Source of the DNA: CAUYUA01 sp963575675
GTDB taxonomy: Bacteria; Pseudomonadota; Alphaproteobacteria; Azospirillales; Azospirillaceae
DNA length: 12,733 nt
Direction of reading: 5' to 3'
NCBI GenBank assembly: GCA_963575675.1
Contig: CAUYUA010000280.1
Coordinates: forward strand, 1-12,733
Shown here in pieces: positions 6,252-12,733 of this stretch. Made by a program: the position numbers and the translations under genes. Under the pieces are notes generated by a model. The model was not told where the DNA came from. It made no database searches and saw only the letters and a program-made list of their open reading frames with translations. Each line of letters opens with the position of its first letter. Position 1 is the first letter of the stretch.

Positions 6252-6852
6252 AAAAGACCAGAAAAGACCAATGGCGACAGCTTGCGAGCGTCAATCGTCC
6301 TACGGGGAGAGACAAAAAGCGCCTAGAGTCACGCATCGCTTTTATGAGAACCTTAGGGAAAAAGAGGGCGAATGAAAACGCACAAGAGATGATAATAACG
6401 CTTATCGCCAAAACCGGGTTCAAAACTTTAGTTCTTGATACAACGTAAGAGCGCTGATTTGTCCGGGGGTCGGAATTATCAGTTGTTGAAAAATAAACTC
6501 CATCTTCAAAGTGCCCGAATCGTCCGTTTCCTTTGCTGCGAATATCATTCTTGCTTGTGTGCGCGAACTCCAGATTAACATTTCCTTCCTGGATGCGGGT
6601 CAACGAGCGATTGGGAGATTCAGGACTATCGATCACTGTCTGTAAGACACCGCGGCCTTTTGTATAAATTACATAACTATTTCCGCTGTCCGTGAAGATG
6701 ACCTCGGGCCCATAATGCCTTGTAATTGTAATTCCAAAAAAAGTCAGCCACAGCGTCACGATCAAGCATGTGATCGACGCAATGCATCCGATTTGAGCAA
6801 ACCGAGATAATAGAGGCCGTTTACAGGAATTATCGTTGACAAGAGAAGACAC
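6100..6852 (-). CDS. N-terminal part of the frameshifted membrane protein
   Basis: A GTG at 6852, preceded by AGGGGGAT at good spacing, opens a frame with a transmembrane helix at about 21-45, a polar extracytoplasmic domain of about 100 residues (46-145, containing GPEVIFTDSGNSYVIYTKG and NGRFGHFEDGVYF), and a second helix at about 148-167, followed by KVLIKAMRDSRRFLSLPVGR. From about residue 190 (near 6285) the reading becomes basic and no longer membrane-like, because it overlaps the 4938-6251 gene in the wrong frame all the way to its stop at 6100. The true continuation is one base over (frame open from 6290), so this and the neighbouring entry are most likely one protein of about 638 residues. 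A real or sequencing frameshift cannot be told apart here. Confidence 0.65.
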   Translation of the reverse strand: MSSLVNDNSCKRPLLSRFAQIGCIASITCLIVTLWLTFFGITITRHYGPEVIFTDSGNSYVIYTKGRGVLQTVIDSPESPNRSLTRIQEGNVNLEFAHTSKNDIRSKGNGRFGHFEDGVYFSTTDNSDPRTNQRSYVVSRTKVLNPVLAISVIIISCAFSFALFFPKVLIKAMRDSRRFLSLPVGRLTLASCRHWSFLVFYDCKIFHALLLPYWRNRAIPKNFLFSVHVHYRYWRPKEIFSSRLRSYWLY

Positions 6853-6907
6853 GAGCGGATCCCCCTATAGCCACTGCAATGAATTTGAAGATAGTCGTTG
6901 AGTTTTT

Positions 6908-6913
6908 ATTATA
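6908..6913 (-). promoter_or_regulatory. Possible -10 box for the membrane-protein/GNAT unit
   Basis: A perfect TATAAT on the minus strand (6913 to 6908) lies in an AT-rich stretch 55 bases upstream of the GTG at 6852. No good TTGACA is seen 17 bases further upstream. It would allow the membrane protein and the GNAT gene to be transcribed separately from the wbp genes. Confidence 0.3.
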
Positions 6914-6966
6914 AGATTTACTTATTGCGTTGCATCATTCTTGTTTTCTCAGTTTGCTTTATCTCG

Positions 6967-7037
6967 GTTCAGATGACGCATACAACCAATGCATAGCTTC
7001 ATCTGAGCCTCGATTCACCTCCGCGCCTCGAGGCGCG
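6967..7037. repeat. Two hairpins between the wbp trio and the membrane-protein gene
   Basis: GGTTCAGATGA (6967-6976 plus flanking) pairs with TCATCTGAGCC (6999-7009) with one G-U-type position. Next to it lies a perfect 16-bp palindrome, CGCGCCTCGAGGCGCG (7022-7037). A further small hairpin, CATTCA-TTTC-TGAATG (7073-7088), lies just past the wbpE stop. None is followed by a good T-run on the minus strand, so termination after wbpE is possible but not shown. The rest of the 249-base gap holds nothing I recognise. Confidence 0.5.
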
Positions 7038-7101
7038 CGTTCGTCGTTGCAGGCGGATTCCGCATAAAATCACATTCATTTCTGAATGCGGCGTCATATA
7101 T

Positions 7102-8202
7102 TTACGGTCTTCCGACCGCCAAGACCACGTCGCAAACATGGTCGACTTCATCAAGCGTGATTTCGCCGCACATCGGCAGACTCAGCAATCGCTCCGCCGC
7201 CCTTTCCGCCACCGGGAAGGACTCGTTGACGCACGCAAAAGCGGCAAGCGCCGGTTGTCGATGCAAAGGAAGCGGATAATGAACGCCGCAACCAATTTTT
7301 TCTTTTGTTAAAGTCTCTTGAACTTGTTTTCGATTGGCGAACTCGACTTCATACAAATGATAAACTGGTTCTGCGTCCATCAACGGCTCTATGACCTTAA
7401 ATCCGGCCGAGCGGAGTCTTTGGTCGTAATGCTTAGCGGCCTCTTGCCTGTTTTTGGTCCATTCCTTCAGAAAAGTAAGTTTTGCTGAAAGAAAAGCCGC
7501 TTGAAGACCGTCCATGCGATCGTTTCCGGCAAGCTCCTTATGTTCGTATTTTCCGGATCGTCCATGGTCGAGCCGTTGTGCGACGCGCTCAATTAAGTCT
7601 TGTCTTGATGAAACAACCATTCCGGCGTCCCCAAGCGCGCCTAGATTCTTGCCGGGGTAGAAGCTAAACGCTCCGGCATCGCCGAAAGCGCCCAAAGGAC
7701 GTTTTCGAAATTTCCCGAGGTGGGATTGCGCACAATCTTCGATAACTTTCAGGTCATAACAGCGAGCCAGCGACATCAGCGCTTCTATGTCGCAGCAGTT
7801 GCCATAAAGATGAACCGGAATGAGGGCGCGGGTTTTTTTTCCAATTGCCGCCTCGACTTTCTGAAGATCAAGGCAATAGGTTCCGGGATCGATGTCAACG
7901 AGTCTCGGAGTTGCGCCGACCGCATGGATTGCCTCCACTGTGGCGATGAACGTGGTCGTGCTGGTGACCACTTCGTCTCCTGGGCCGACTCCAAGCGCTT
8001 CAAGCGCCAGACGCAGCGCGGAGGTTCCATTGCTGCAACCAACGCCGTGATCGAATCCCGACTCAAGGCAAAAAGCGCGTGCAAAGGCGTCGACATGGCG
8101 GCCTTGAATAAACCCGAAATCGGCAACCACTTGTTCGAACGCCGACCGCAATGCGGGGTGAACGCGATCAAGTTGCCTTTTCATATTGACAAATGGAATC
8201 AT
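7102..8202 (-). CDS. wbpE: WbpE-like sugar-nucleotide PLP aminotransferase (DegT/DnrJ/EryC1/StrS)
   Basis: A complete 366-residue member of the DegT/DnrJ/EryC1/StrS family, cytoplasmic. Motifs: MIPFVNMKRQL at the start, GCSNGTSALRLAL (55-67), GDEVVTSTTTFIATVEAI (75-92), VEDCAQ-type IEDCAQSHLG (154-163) with Asp156 for the pyridine nitrogen, the Schiff-base lysine Lys185 in SFYPGKNLGALGDAG, NDRMDGLQAAFLSAKL (227-242) and the HYPLPLH substrate/dimer segment (308-314). The ATG overlaps the TGA of the upstream dehydrogenase gene (ATGA). With the WbpB- and WbpD-like neighbours, the likely reaction is transamination of UDP-2-acetamido-3-keto-glucuronate to the 3-amino sugar using glutamate. Related 3-amino-sugar transaminases (FdtB, QdtB type) look similar, so the exact substrate rests on context. 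Confidence 0.85.
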   Translation of the reverse strand: MIPFVNMKRQLDRVHPALRSAFEQVVADFGFIQGRHVDAFARAFCLESGFDHGVGCSNGTSALRLALEALGVGPGDEVVTSTTTFIATVEAIHAVGATPRLVDIDPGTYCLDLQKVEAAIGKKTRALIPVHLYGNCCDIEALMSLARCYDLKVIEDCAQSHLGKFRKRPLGAFGDAGAFSFYPGKNLGALGDAGMVVSSRQDLIERVAQRLDHGRSGKYEHKELAGNDRMDGLQAAFLSAKLTFLKEWTKNRQEAAKHYDQRLRSAGFKVIEPLMDAEPVYHLYEVEFANRKQVQETLTKEKIGCGVHYPLPLHRQPALAAFACVNESFPVAERAAERLLSLPMCGEITLDEVDHVCDVVLAVGRP

Positions 8203-9314
8203 GGCGTCGGCGCTTTTTGTTCATTGCTGCGTCCCAGACGCGACCGACTGGGCCGAAAACGCAGTGCGACTTCGCGTTTGCTTTCGACGGATTCGTAGAT
8301 GGCTTGGATCATTTCCAACGATTTTCGTCCTTCCAGGCCGTCAACCAGAGAGCGTCCGGAGCCACGAATCGCCACGACGACATGATTAAGGTATTCAACA
8401 TGGCCAAACCCGTAAACATTGGGAGGGTTGGTTCGATAAAGGCCAAGAACGTCTTCGTCGCCGGGCTGAGACTCGGTGAATTGCCAAGTTTTCATCTCGT
8501 TGAGCGCAAAACCGCCGATTTCCACCACTCCTGTGCTTCCAAGCACCGAGATTGACCCTTCCATATCTTTGGGGCGCGTGGCGGTGGTGGCTTCAATGAT
8601 GCCCAGCGCTCCGGAGCGGAAACGCACAACCGCCGCCGCTGTGTCTTCGGTTTCAATATTAACCAAGCCGGTTGTCGTCATCGCCATAACGGACTCCGGC
8701 TCGCCCATACACCATAACAATAGATCGATATGGTGGCTTGCTTGGTTGGCCAACACGCCGCCATCCAGAGCCCAGGTTCCGCGCCAAGCGTCTTGATCGT
8801 AATAAGCCTGGGTGCGGCACCAGCGCACGCGCACGCTGCCCATCACCAACTTTCCCAAACGGTCGGCAGTCAAGGCGTCCATCAACTTGCGCACCGGCAA
8901 GTTAAAGCGGTTTTGCTTAACCACAAACAGCTTGACTCCGGCCCGGTCGCACGCGGCGATCATGGCGTCTGCATGGTCAAGCGACAACGCCATCGGCTTT
9001 TCGACCACAAAGTGTTTCCGATAGCGCACGGTTTCAAGTAAATGCGCCGCGTGATTGCCGCTTTCCGTCAGAATGCTCAGGACGTCGATATTGTCGCCTT
9101 GCTTCGCCATCATTTCATGGACGTTGGTGTACCAAGGCGCATTATAAAGTGTGCCGATTTCCTGAGCGCGTTCGGGGCGCACATCGCAAACCGCCACTAA
9201 GCGCGCATCCGGAATGCTTCCTTGGCTCAGAAGGCCCGCATGCTTGTGCGCAATCCGGCCGCACCCCATCAATGCAAAGCTGGTCGGCGCCGTGTTTTCA
9301 GTTTTGTTAGTCAT
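8199..9314 (-). CDS. wbpB: WbpB/WlbA-like UDP-GlcNAc-uronate 3-dehydrogenase (Gfo/Idh/MocA)
   Basis: A 371-residue NAD-dependent oxidoreductase of the Gfo/Idh/MocA family. The N-terminal Rossmann fold has FALMGCGRIAHKHAGLL (13-29) and VAVCDVRPERA (40-50). The catalytic EKP motif is VVEKPMALSLDHAD (103-116, Lys106), and the substrate domain has VKQNRFNLPVRKL (132-144), WRGTWALDGGVLANQASHHIDLL (177-199, His-His-x-Asp) and EATTATRPKDMEGS (241-254). The fold ends near 352, and a basic tail follows. ATG 9314 is chosen because the nucleotide-binding motif starts 13 residues in and it overlaps the upstream stop by eight bases. A longer in-frame start at 9422 adds only an arginine-rich, non-homologous stretch. 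Expected reaction: oxidation of the C3 hydroxyl of UDP-GlcNAc-uronate, coupled to the WbpE-like transaminase. Confidence 0.85.
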   Translation of the reverse strand: MTNKTENTAPTSFALMGCGRIAHKHAGLLSQGSIPDARLVAVCDVRPERAQEIGTLYNAPWYTNVHEMMAKQGDNIDVLSILTESGNHAAHLLETVRYRKHFVVEKPMALSLDHADAMIAACDRAGVKLFVVKQNRFNLPVRKLMDALTADRLGKLVMGSVRVRWCRTQAYYDQDAWRGTWALDGGVLANQASHHIDLLLWCMGEPESVMAMTTTGLVNIETEDTAAAVVRFRSGALGIIEATTATRPKDMEGSISVLGSTGVVEIGGFALNEMKTWQFTESQPGDEDVLGLYRTNPPNVYGFGHVEYLNHVVVAIRGSGRSLVDGLEGRKSLEMIQAIYESVESKREVALRFRPSRSRLGRSNEQKAPTP

Positions 9315-9882
9315 GCCGAAAATTCCCGTCTTTCGTTTCATCGCCGTTGCGCGCGCCGGAGTTGCGCGTCGCCGGATCCGTGTGCGAACGCATCCATCGC
9401 GCAGGATTGCCAGCGTATACACCGGGCCGTTCGATGTTGCGGGTTACCACAGCGCCCGCTCCTATGACAACATTGTCGCATATTGTTGTCGGCAGTATCG
9501 TTGCATTGCTGCCGATACTCACTCTGTCGCCGATTTTCGTCGAACGCCAGCGTGAGCGGTCTCCGCCGGCCGGACCGCCGCTTGAAAAGTCATCATTAAC
9601 AAACATCACGCCATGTCCGATAAAACAATGGCTGCCGATTTCAACCAAATCGCAAATAAACGAATGAGATTGTATTTTTGTGTGATCGCCGATAACGGCG
9701 CCACGTTGGATTTCCACAAATGGCCCAATGAAACAGTGGTTGCCTATTTTGCATCCATAGAGATTGACCGGCATAATTACGCGATTGCCGACGCCGAAGT
9801 CAACATCGACAATTCCGGATGCTGAAATATTGACGTTTGATAATGCGTTGACATTGGAAAGCGTCTTGCTCTCTTCTTGCAT
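9307..9882 (-). CDS. wbpD: WbpD-like left-handed beta-helix N-acetyltransferase
   Basis: A 191-residue hexapeptide-repeat protein. Isoleucine/valine-rich hexads run from about 35 to 150 (for example CKIGNHCFIGPFVEI, AVIGDHTKI, VEIGSHCFIGHGV). The loop FINDDF-like FVNDDFSSGGPAGGDRSRWR (94-113), then STKIGDRVSIGSNATILP (114-131) and YAGNPARWMR (156-165), are typical of WbpD-type UDP-2-acetamido-3-amino-glucuronate N-acetyltransferases. His90 in the IGHGV turn is a candidate active-site residue. Trimeric and acetyl-CoA-dependent by family. A tail of about 25 polar residues follows the normal end and overlaps wbpB by eight bases (ATGACTAA). ATG 9882 with AGGATCGG upstream is preferred over a TTG at 9909. 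It precedes wbpB and wbpE, forming a compact operon. Confidence 0.85.
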   Translation of the reverse strand: MQEESKTLSNVNALSNVNISASGIVDVDFGVGNRVIMPVNLYGCKIGNHCFIGPFVEIQRGAVIGDHTKIQSHSFICDLVEIGSHCFIGHGVMFVNDDFSSGGPAGGDRSRWRSTKIGDRVSIGSNATILPTTICDNVVIGAGAVVTRNIERPGVYAGNPARWMRSHTDPATRNSGARNGDETKDGNFRHD

Positions 9883-10245
9883 GAAGCCGATCCTATCGGT
9901 ATGGGGCAAAAAAAAGCTCTAATATTGTCGCGTCTCTTGAACGGCGTATTCATGCGCGCGACCGAATGAGTTGAAGATTTGGCGCGTTGGCATAAGATGC
10001 GGAATGTCGGCTGCGGGCGCAACGAATATTGGTCGTTCCATTGCGCCCGCTTGTTTTTGATGTCGCATAATTCATTGGCGGATTGTTCTGATTGGGCCTA
10101 TCCCATACCATAATCATCAACGTGTTTGCGAGTATCTTCTTTTTATGTCGATACAACTATAGATTGCGCCGCATCTGAGGCATTGACGTCCTTTATACTC
10201 TATCCGATTGAAAATTCGAAGATTGTGCAAGAGAGCAGGGGGGGC
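9883..10245. other. Intergenic stretch between wbpD and the large membrane-protein gene
   Basis: About 360 bases with no convincing gene on either strand. Short open frames here lack homology-like features. The only clear structure is the hairpin at 10013-10050. A run of A (9908-9914) corresponds to a T-run just before the wbpD start on the minus strand. A minus-strand promoter for the wbp trio should lie here, but I see no strong -35/-10 pair. Confidence 0.5.
10013..10050. terminator. GC-rich hairpin, possible terminator
   Basis: A perfect 10-bp inverted repeat, GCGGGCGCAA (10013-10022) and TTGCGCCCGC (10041-10050), encloses an 18-base loop. On the plus strand it is followed by TTGTTTTT, as in an intrinsic terminator, but no plus-strand gene ends here. 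On the minus strand no T-run follows. It may still stall transcription leaving the membrane-protein gene, whose stop is about 195 bases upstream. Confidence 0.4.
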
Positions 10246-12573
10246 TCACCGATTTACGCAGAAATAGGCGCGCATAAAATCATTCTGAAAGACCGGCTGA
10301 GCAAGCGTCGAGGGAGGGATTTTTGTCGGCTCGACAACCCAAGGAAAGCGACAGTTCGATCCGGAAAGAAAACGATCACGGGTGCTTCGCCATAAATCAA
10401 TGTTCCAGACATTCCAGATTCTTGCACGTTTTCGTCTCATGTCCAGCAAGTCGATGCCGTAAAGTTCGGACAGCTCTTGTGCAACAGGAACGATCAATGG
10501 AGGCCAATAACTGGGAATAGAAACATTGTCGAGGTCCAAAGTGGTCTTGGCGAAGCCGACCCGTCCCACCAATATACCCTGATAGACGAGAGTGGGAGCG
10601 CCTGGGGGAATGGCGCGATGCATCCAATCAATCGCCTGCTTCTCCGGAGAGTCTTCGATTTGTCCCGTGAAGACGGCGAGGAATTCGGCTTGCGCTTTTT
10701 TTCGATCAAAGATCGCCGCTCCGCTCGATGGGGCGGGCGTCGCGAACGTGATCCAAACAAGCGCCGCCGTCATTCCTGTTAAACGAATTCGGTGAGCGCA
10801 TCGAAAGAGAGGCGTCGCCAAAGCTCCGACAATCAAAACGCCAAGATAACGCTCCACTTGCCAAAGAAAATTTACGGCCGCCTCCATATTCGCGTCTGCA
10901 ACGCCGAACAAACGGGCAAAGTCCGGAGACGATGCGATTTCGATTGACGCGGATGGAGCCCACAATAAGTAAGCAAGAACAACCAGAACAACAGAAACCG
11001 GCGCCGCGAAGACAATTGTCGGGCGTATCTTGGGGCCGCCTTCGACGCGCTCCAACCACGCCTGAAACATTGCCCAAATCCAGATTGTTGTCATCGGTTG
11101 ATCCGGCAGCGTATGAGGAAAGCGGCTGGCCAAAAGCACGGAAAACAAGGTTGCGGCGGCAATCGCCTTTTCTATCGTTAATCTGGTTCGACCGATTCCG
11201 ATCGTGTGAAACAAATTGGCTAGAAGAAAGACGACGAGGATGCATTCATATCGCAAAGGCAAAAAGAAAGATGCAATGACCGACCACTCCGTCTCCACGG
11301 CCAGAGCGTACATCAAAAAAACGCCAGCGCCCAGCGCGACGACCCAAACATTGATGTTGTGGAGTGGCGAGTTTTTGGCGCGGGGCGACAAACACAGCAA
11401 ACCGATCGCCAAGAGTTCGGACAGATAAGCGATGACCAAATGATAGCGTTCTGTGAACAAAAAAACGGTGTGAAAGGTTCTGACGCGGTCAAGCGCCCAG
11501 AAAACAGGGTCGCCACGAAAAGGAAGAACGCCACCGGCTTCTAAAGCGCCAGCCAAAAGCCCCAGCGCGGGCGGAGCGACCACCAACCCAATCGCCAGCG
11601 CTCGTCGAGAAAGTTTCCAACGCTCCAGCAAAGAATAGGAAAAACAAAGTAATATCACGGGCGACCACGCAACGAACGTCGTGAGGTGGAACGCCCCTTG
11701 GCACAACCATAAAACAATAGCCGCCAAGCGCCAGCCCAACATGCATGATGCAACAGCCATACAGAACAGACTGACGCTCAATACGCCGGAAAGCGTTGGA
11801 ATCGGAAAAAGACCGTAAATAACGGCGATATGCGGCAAAGAAAAAGCAATTAAAACACCGGCCACGGCGGCCGATCGACGGCGACACGCCGCATAGAACA
11901 ACCAACCAAAGCCTGATCCGAATGCCGTCGAATAAAACAAAAGCAAAATGCCCCGTGCCGTTTCCGGCGCGGCTCCCGCTCCGACCAAAAGCTTGAACAT
12001 AATAACACTGGCGGTTTTATTGCTTGCATAGAAAAAAGAATTGATCGGATTTAGGAATTCAATGTAATTCCCGAGTTGCGCGCGAGCCGCAGGCTCGAAA
12101 TCGACCAGCCTCTCAAGCGAGTGTCGAGTATAATCTAAGACGAAATCCTGCACGGACAAATGCATAATGATCGCCAGCAGCGCCGACAACGACGTCGCCA
12201 AGCATATGGAAATAACTGCGTGACGTGTTGTTTGATAACTCCGATCTTGATGCGGCTCCGATGGTAGAATTCCAATCCACCGAGGCGCGGCGGCTATTCT
12301 CTCGATGGCCGACGTTGCGACGAAGAAAGTCGTCGCCGATGCAAAGAGCGCCGTCGATGCGATTCCGACGGAGAATATTAACAAATCAAAGCGACTGAGC
12401 CCAAACCACCGATAAAAGACAAAGTCGACGTTTTGTCCTGCGCCAAGGAACGGGGCCATAAGACTAAACCCGGCGGTCAGCATGCAAACCGCCACCACTC
12501 CTTGCACGTTTCTTTTCCTCAAGAGGTCTGCCCTTGCCATCTTGCGCATAATAATTTTTCTGTTAATGCTCAT
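10246..12573 (-). CDS. Large polytopic membrane protein, probably a glycosyltransferase-like or polysaccharide-assembly protein
   Basis: A 775-residue inner-membrane protein of no family I can name with certainty. About a dozen hydrophobic helices run from 24 to 610 (for example 24-44, 63-88, 118-138, 207-230, 234-256, 262-280, 284-312, 326-346, 378-395, 408-425, 434-456, 519-538, 577-590 and 598-612). A loop at 141-185 carries acidic and aromatic residues (VQDFVLDYTRHSLERLVDFE, then NYIEFLNPINSFFY). A C-terminal extracytoplasmic domain (about 620-775) contains KQAIDWMHRAIPPGAPTLVY, a DW.....PP.A segment that recalls the soluble C-domains of GT-C-like proteins. The ATG at 12573 has a weak AAGAGAG upstream and sits below a TATAAT at 12636-12631. 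It is encoded upstream of the wbp trio on the same strand, which suggests a role in the same surface glycan. Function is inferred only. Confidence 0.8.
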   Translation of the reverse strand: MSINRKIIMRKMARADLLRKRNVQGVVAVCMLTAGFSLMAPFLGAGQNVDFVFYRWFGLSRFDLLIFSVGIASTALFASATTFFVATSAIERIAAAPRWIGILPSEPHQDRSYQTTRHAVISICLATSLSALLAIIMHLSVQDFVLDYTRHSLERLVDFEPAARAQLGNYIEFLNPINSFFYASNKTASVIMFKLLVGAGAAPETARGILLLFYSTAFGSGFGWLFYAACRRRSAAVAGVLIAFSLPHIAVIYGLFPIPTLSGVLSVSLFCMAVASCMLGWRLAAIVLWLCQGAFHLTTFVAWSPVILLCFSYSLLERWKLSRRALAIGLVVAPPALGLLAGALEAGGVLPFRGDPVFWALDRVRTFHTVFLFTERYHLVIAYLSELLAIGLLCLSPRAKNSPLHNINVWVVALGAGVFLMYALAVETEWSVIASFFLPLRYECILVVFLLANLFHTIGIGRTRLTIEKAIAAATLFSVLLASRFPHTLPDQPMTTIWIWAMFQAWLERVEGGPKIRPTIVFAAPVSVVLVVLAYLLWAPSASIEIASSPDFARLFGVADANMEAAVNFLWQVERYLGVLIVGALATPLFRCAHRIRLTGMTAALVWITFATPAPSSGAAIFDRKKAQAEFLAVFTGQIEDSPEKQAIDWMHRAIPPGAPTLVYQGILVGRVGFAKTTLDLDNVSIPSYWPPLIVPVAQELSELYGIDLLDMRRKRARIWNVWNIDLWRSTRDRFLSGSNCRFPWVVEPTKIPPSTLAQPVFQNDFMRAYFCVNR

Positions 12574-12584
12574 CGCATGTCTCT

Positions 12585-12673
12585 CTTGCCCTCGGCCTTG
12601 CCCTCGGCTCGACGATATAACATCGTTGCGATTATATGCCTCATTTGCCTGAATATAAGGAAATCCTCAGGCA
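12585..12673. promoter_or_regulatory. Upstream region of the large membrane-protein gene: tandem 12-mers, -10-like box, hairpins
   Basis: CTTGCCCTCGGC is duplicated head to tail (12585-12608) directly in the 5' leader. On the minus strand TATAAT occurs at 12636-12631, about 58 bases before the ATG, without a good -35. ACGAT-ATAAC-ATCGT (12612-12626) and TGCCTGA/TCAGGCA (12646-12652 and 12667-12673) are short inverted repeats around this box and might be operator-like. To the right (12674-12733) nothing is recognised. Confidence 0.35.
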
Positions 12674-12733
12674 GTGTCATACCAACGAGCCTATTTATTA
12701 ACCCATGTCATCCAGGGATACATAACCAATGAA

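Noticed and set aside
6100..6290. Programmed ribosomal frameshifting in the split membrane-protein gene
   Set aside because: No slippery heptamer or obvious downstream stimulatory structure lies in the interval where the shift must occur, so a mutation or sequence error is simpler.
7720..8298. A 192-codon plus-strand open frame opposite wbpE
   Set aside because: It is antisense to a well-conserved aminotransferase, has no recognisable domain and arises from the codon usage of the real gene.
9315..9422. Longer start (9422) for the WbpB-like dehydrogenase
   Set aside because: The added residues are arginine-rich, lie within the C-terminal coding region of wbpD in another frame, and precede the normal N-terminus of the Rossmann fold.
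1..12733. CRISPR arrays, tRNA or rRNA genes, toxin-antitoxin pairs or defence genes
   Set aside because: No regularly spaced repeats, cloverleaf-like or rRNA-like segments, or recognisable defence domains were seen on either strand by eye.

Overview
The window comes from a Gram-negative bacterium. Evidence is a lipopolysaccharide- or capsule-type sugar-nucleotide operon, polytopic membrane proteins and proteobacterial-looking metabolic genes. A proteobacterium, possibly alphaproteobacterial, is my impression from the nitronate monooxygenase-like and DapC-like proteins; it is not proven. Base composition is moderate. Apart from a short fragment at the extreme left, every supported gene is on the minus strand, so transcription runs from right to left.

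Right half (about 7.1-12.6 kb): surface-polysaccharide genes. A 775-residue membrane protein (12573 to 10246) precedes a tightly overlapping trio: a WbpD-like acetyltransferase (9882 to 9307), a WbpB/WlbA-like dehydrogenase (9314 to 8199) and a WbpE-like PLP aminotransferase (8202 to 7102). WbpB, WbpE and WbpD are the three consecutive steps that turn UDP-GlcNAc-uronate into UDP-2,3-diacetamido-2,3-dideoxy-glucuronate. The first enzyme (WbpA) and any epimerase (WbpI) are not in the window.

Middle (4.3-6.9 kb): a polytopic membrane protein resembling GT-C glycosyltransferases, which appears to be split by a frameshift near 6245-6290, followed after 27 bases by a GNAT acetyltransferase with an unusual hydrophobic insertion. 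Both probably belong to the same surface-glycan locus.

Left-middle (2.3-4.3 kb): a graveyard of mobile elements. It holds an IS1595-type transposase N-terminus cut exactly where the end of an IS3-type element begins, a decayed IS3 orfA with a mutated start and an internal stop, an IS1-like transposase pseudogene, and a 107-bp MITE-like palindromic element. Between the IS remnants lies one intact gene of unknown function, a 191-residue signal-peptide/transmembrane/coiled-coil protein.

Left end (1-2.3 kb): a complete nitronate monooxygenase/FabK-like flavoenzyme, then a 136-bp element with perfect 48-bp inverted arms, then a DapC-like aminotransferase. The aminotransferase is broken at a C-rich stretch (about 174-250). 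A plus-strand epimerase N-terminus also breaks off there, so the first 250 bases look like a low-quality or chimeric sequence end.

I found no defence system, CRISPR array or RNA gene. The most interesting items are the inverted-repeat elements, the nested IS remnants, the split membrane glycosyltransferase-like gene and the orphan coiled-coil membrane protein.
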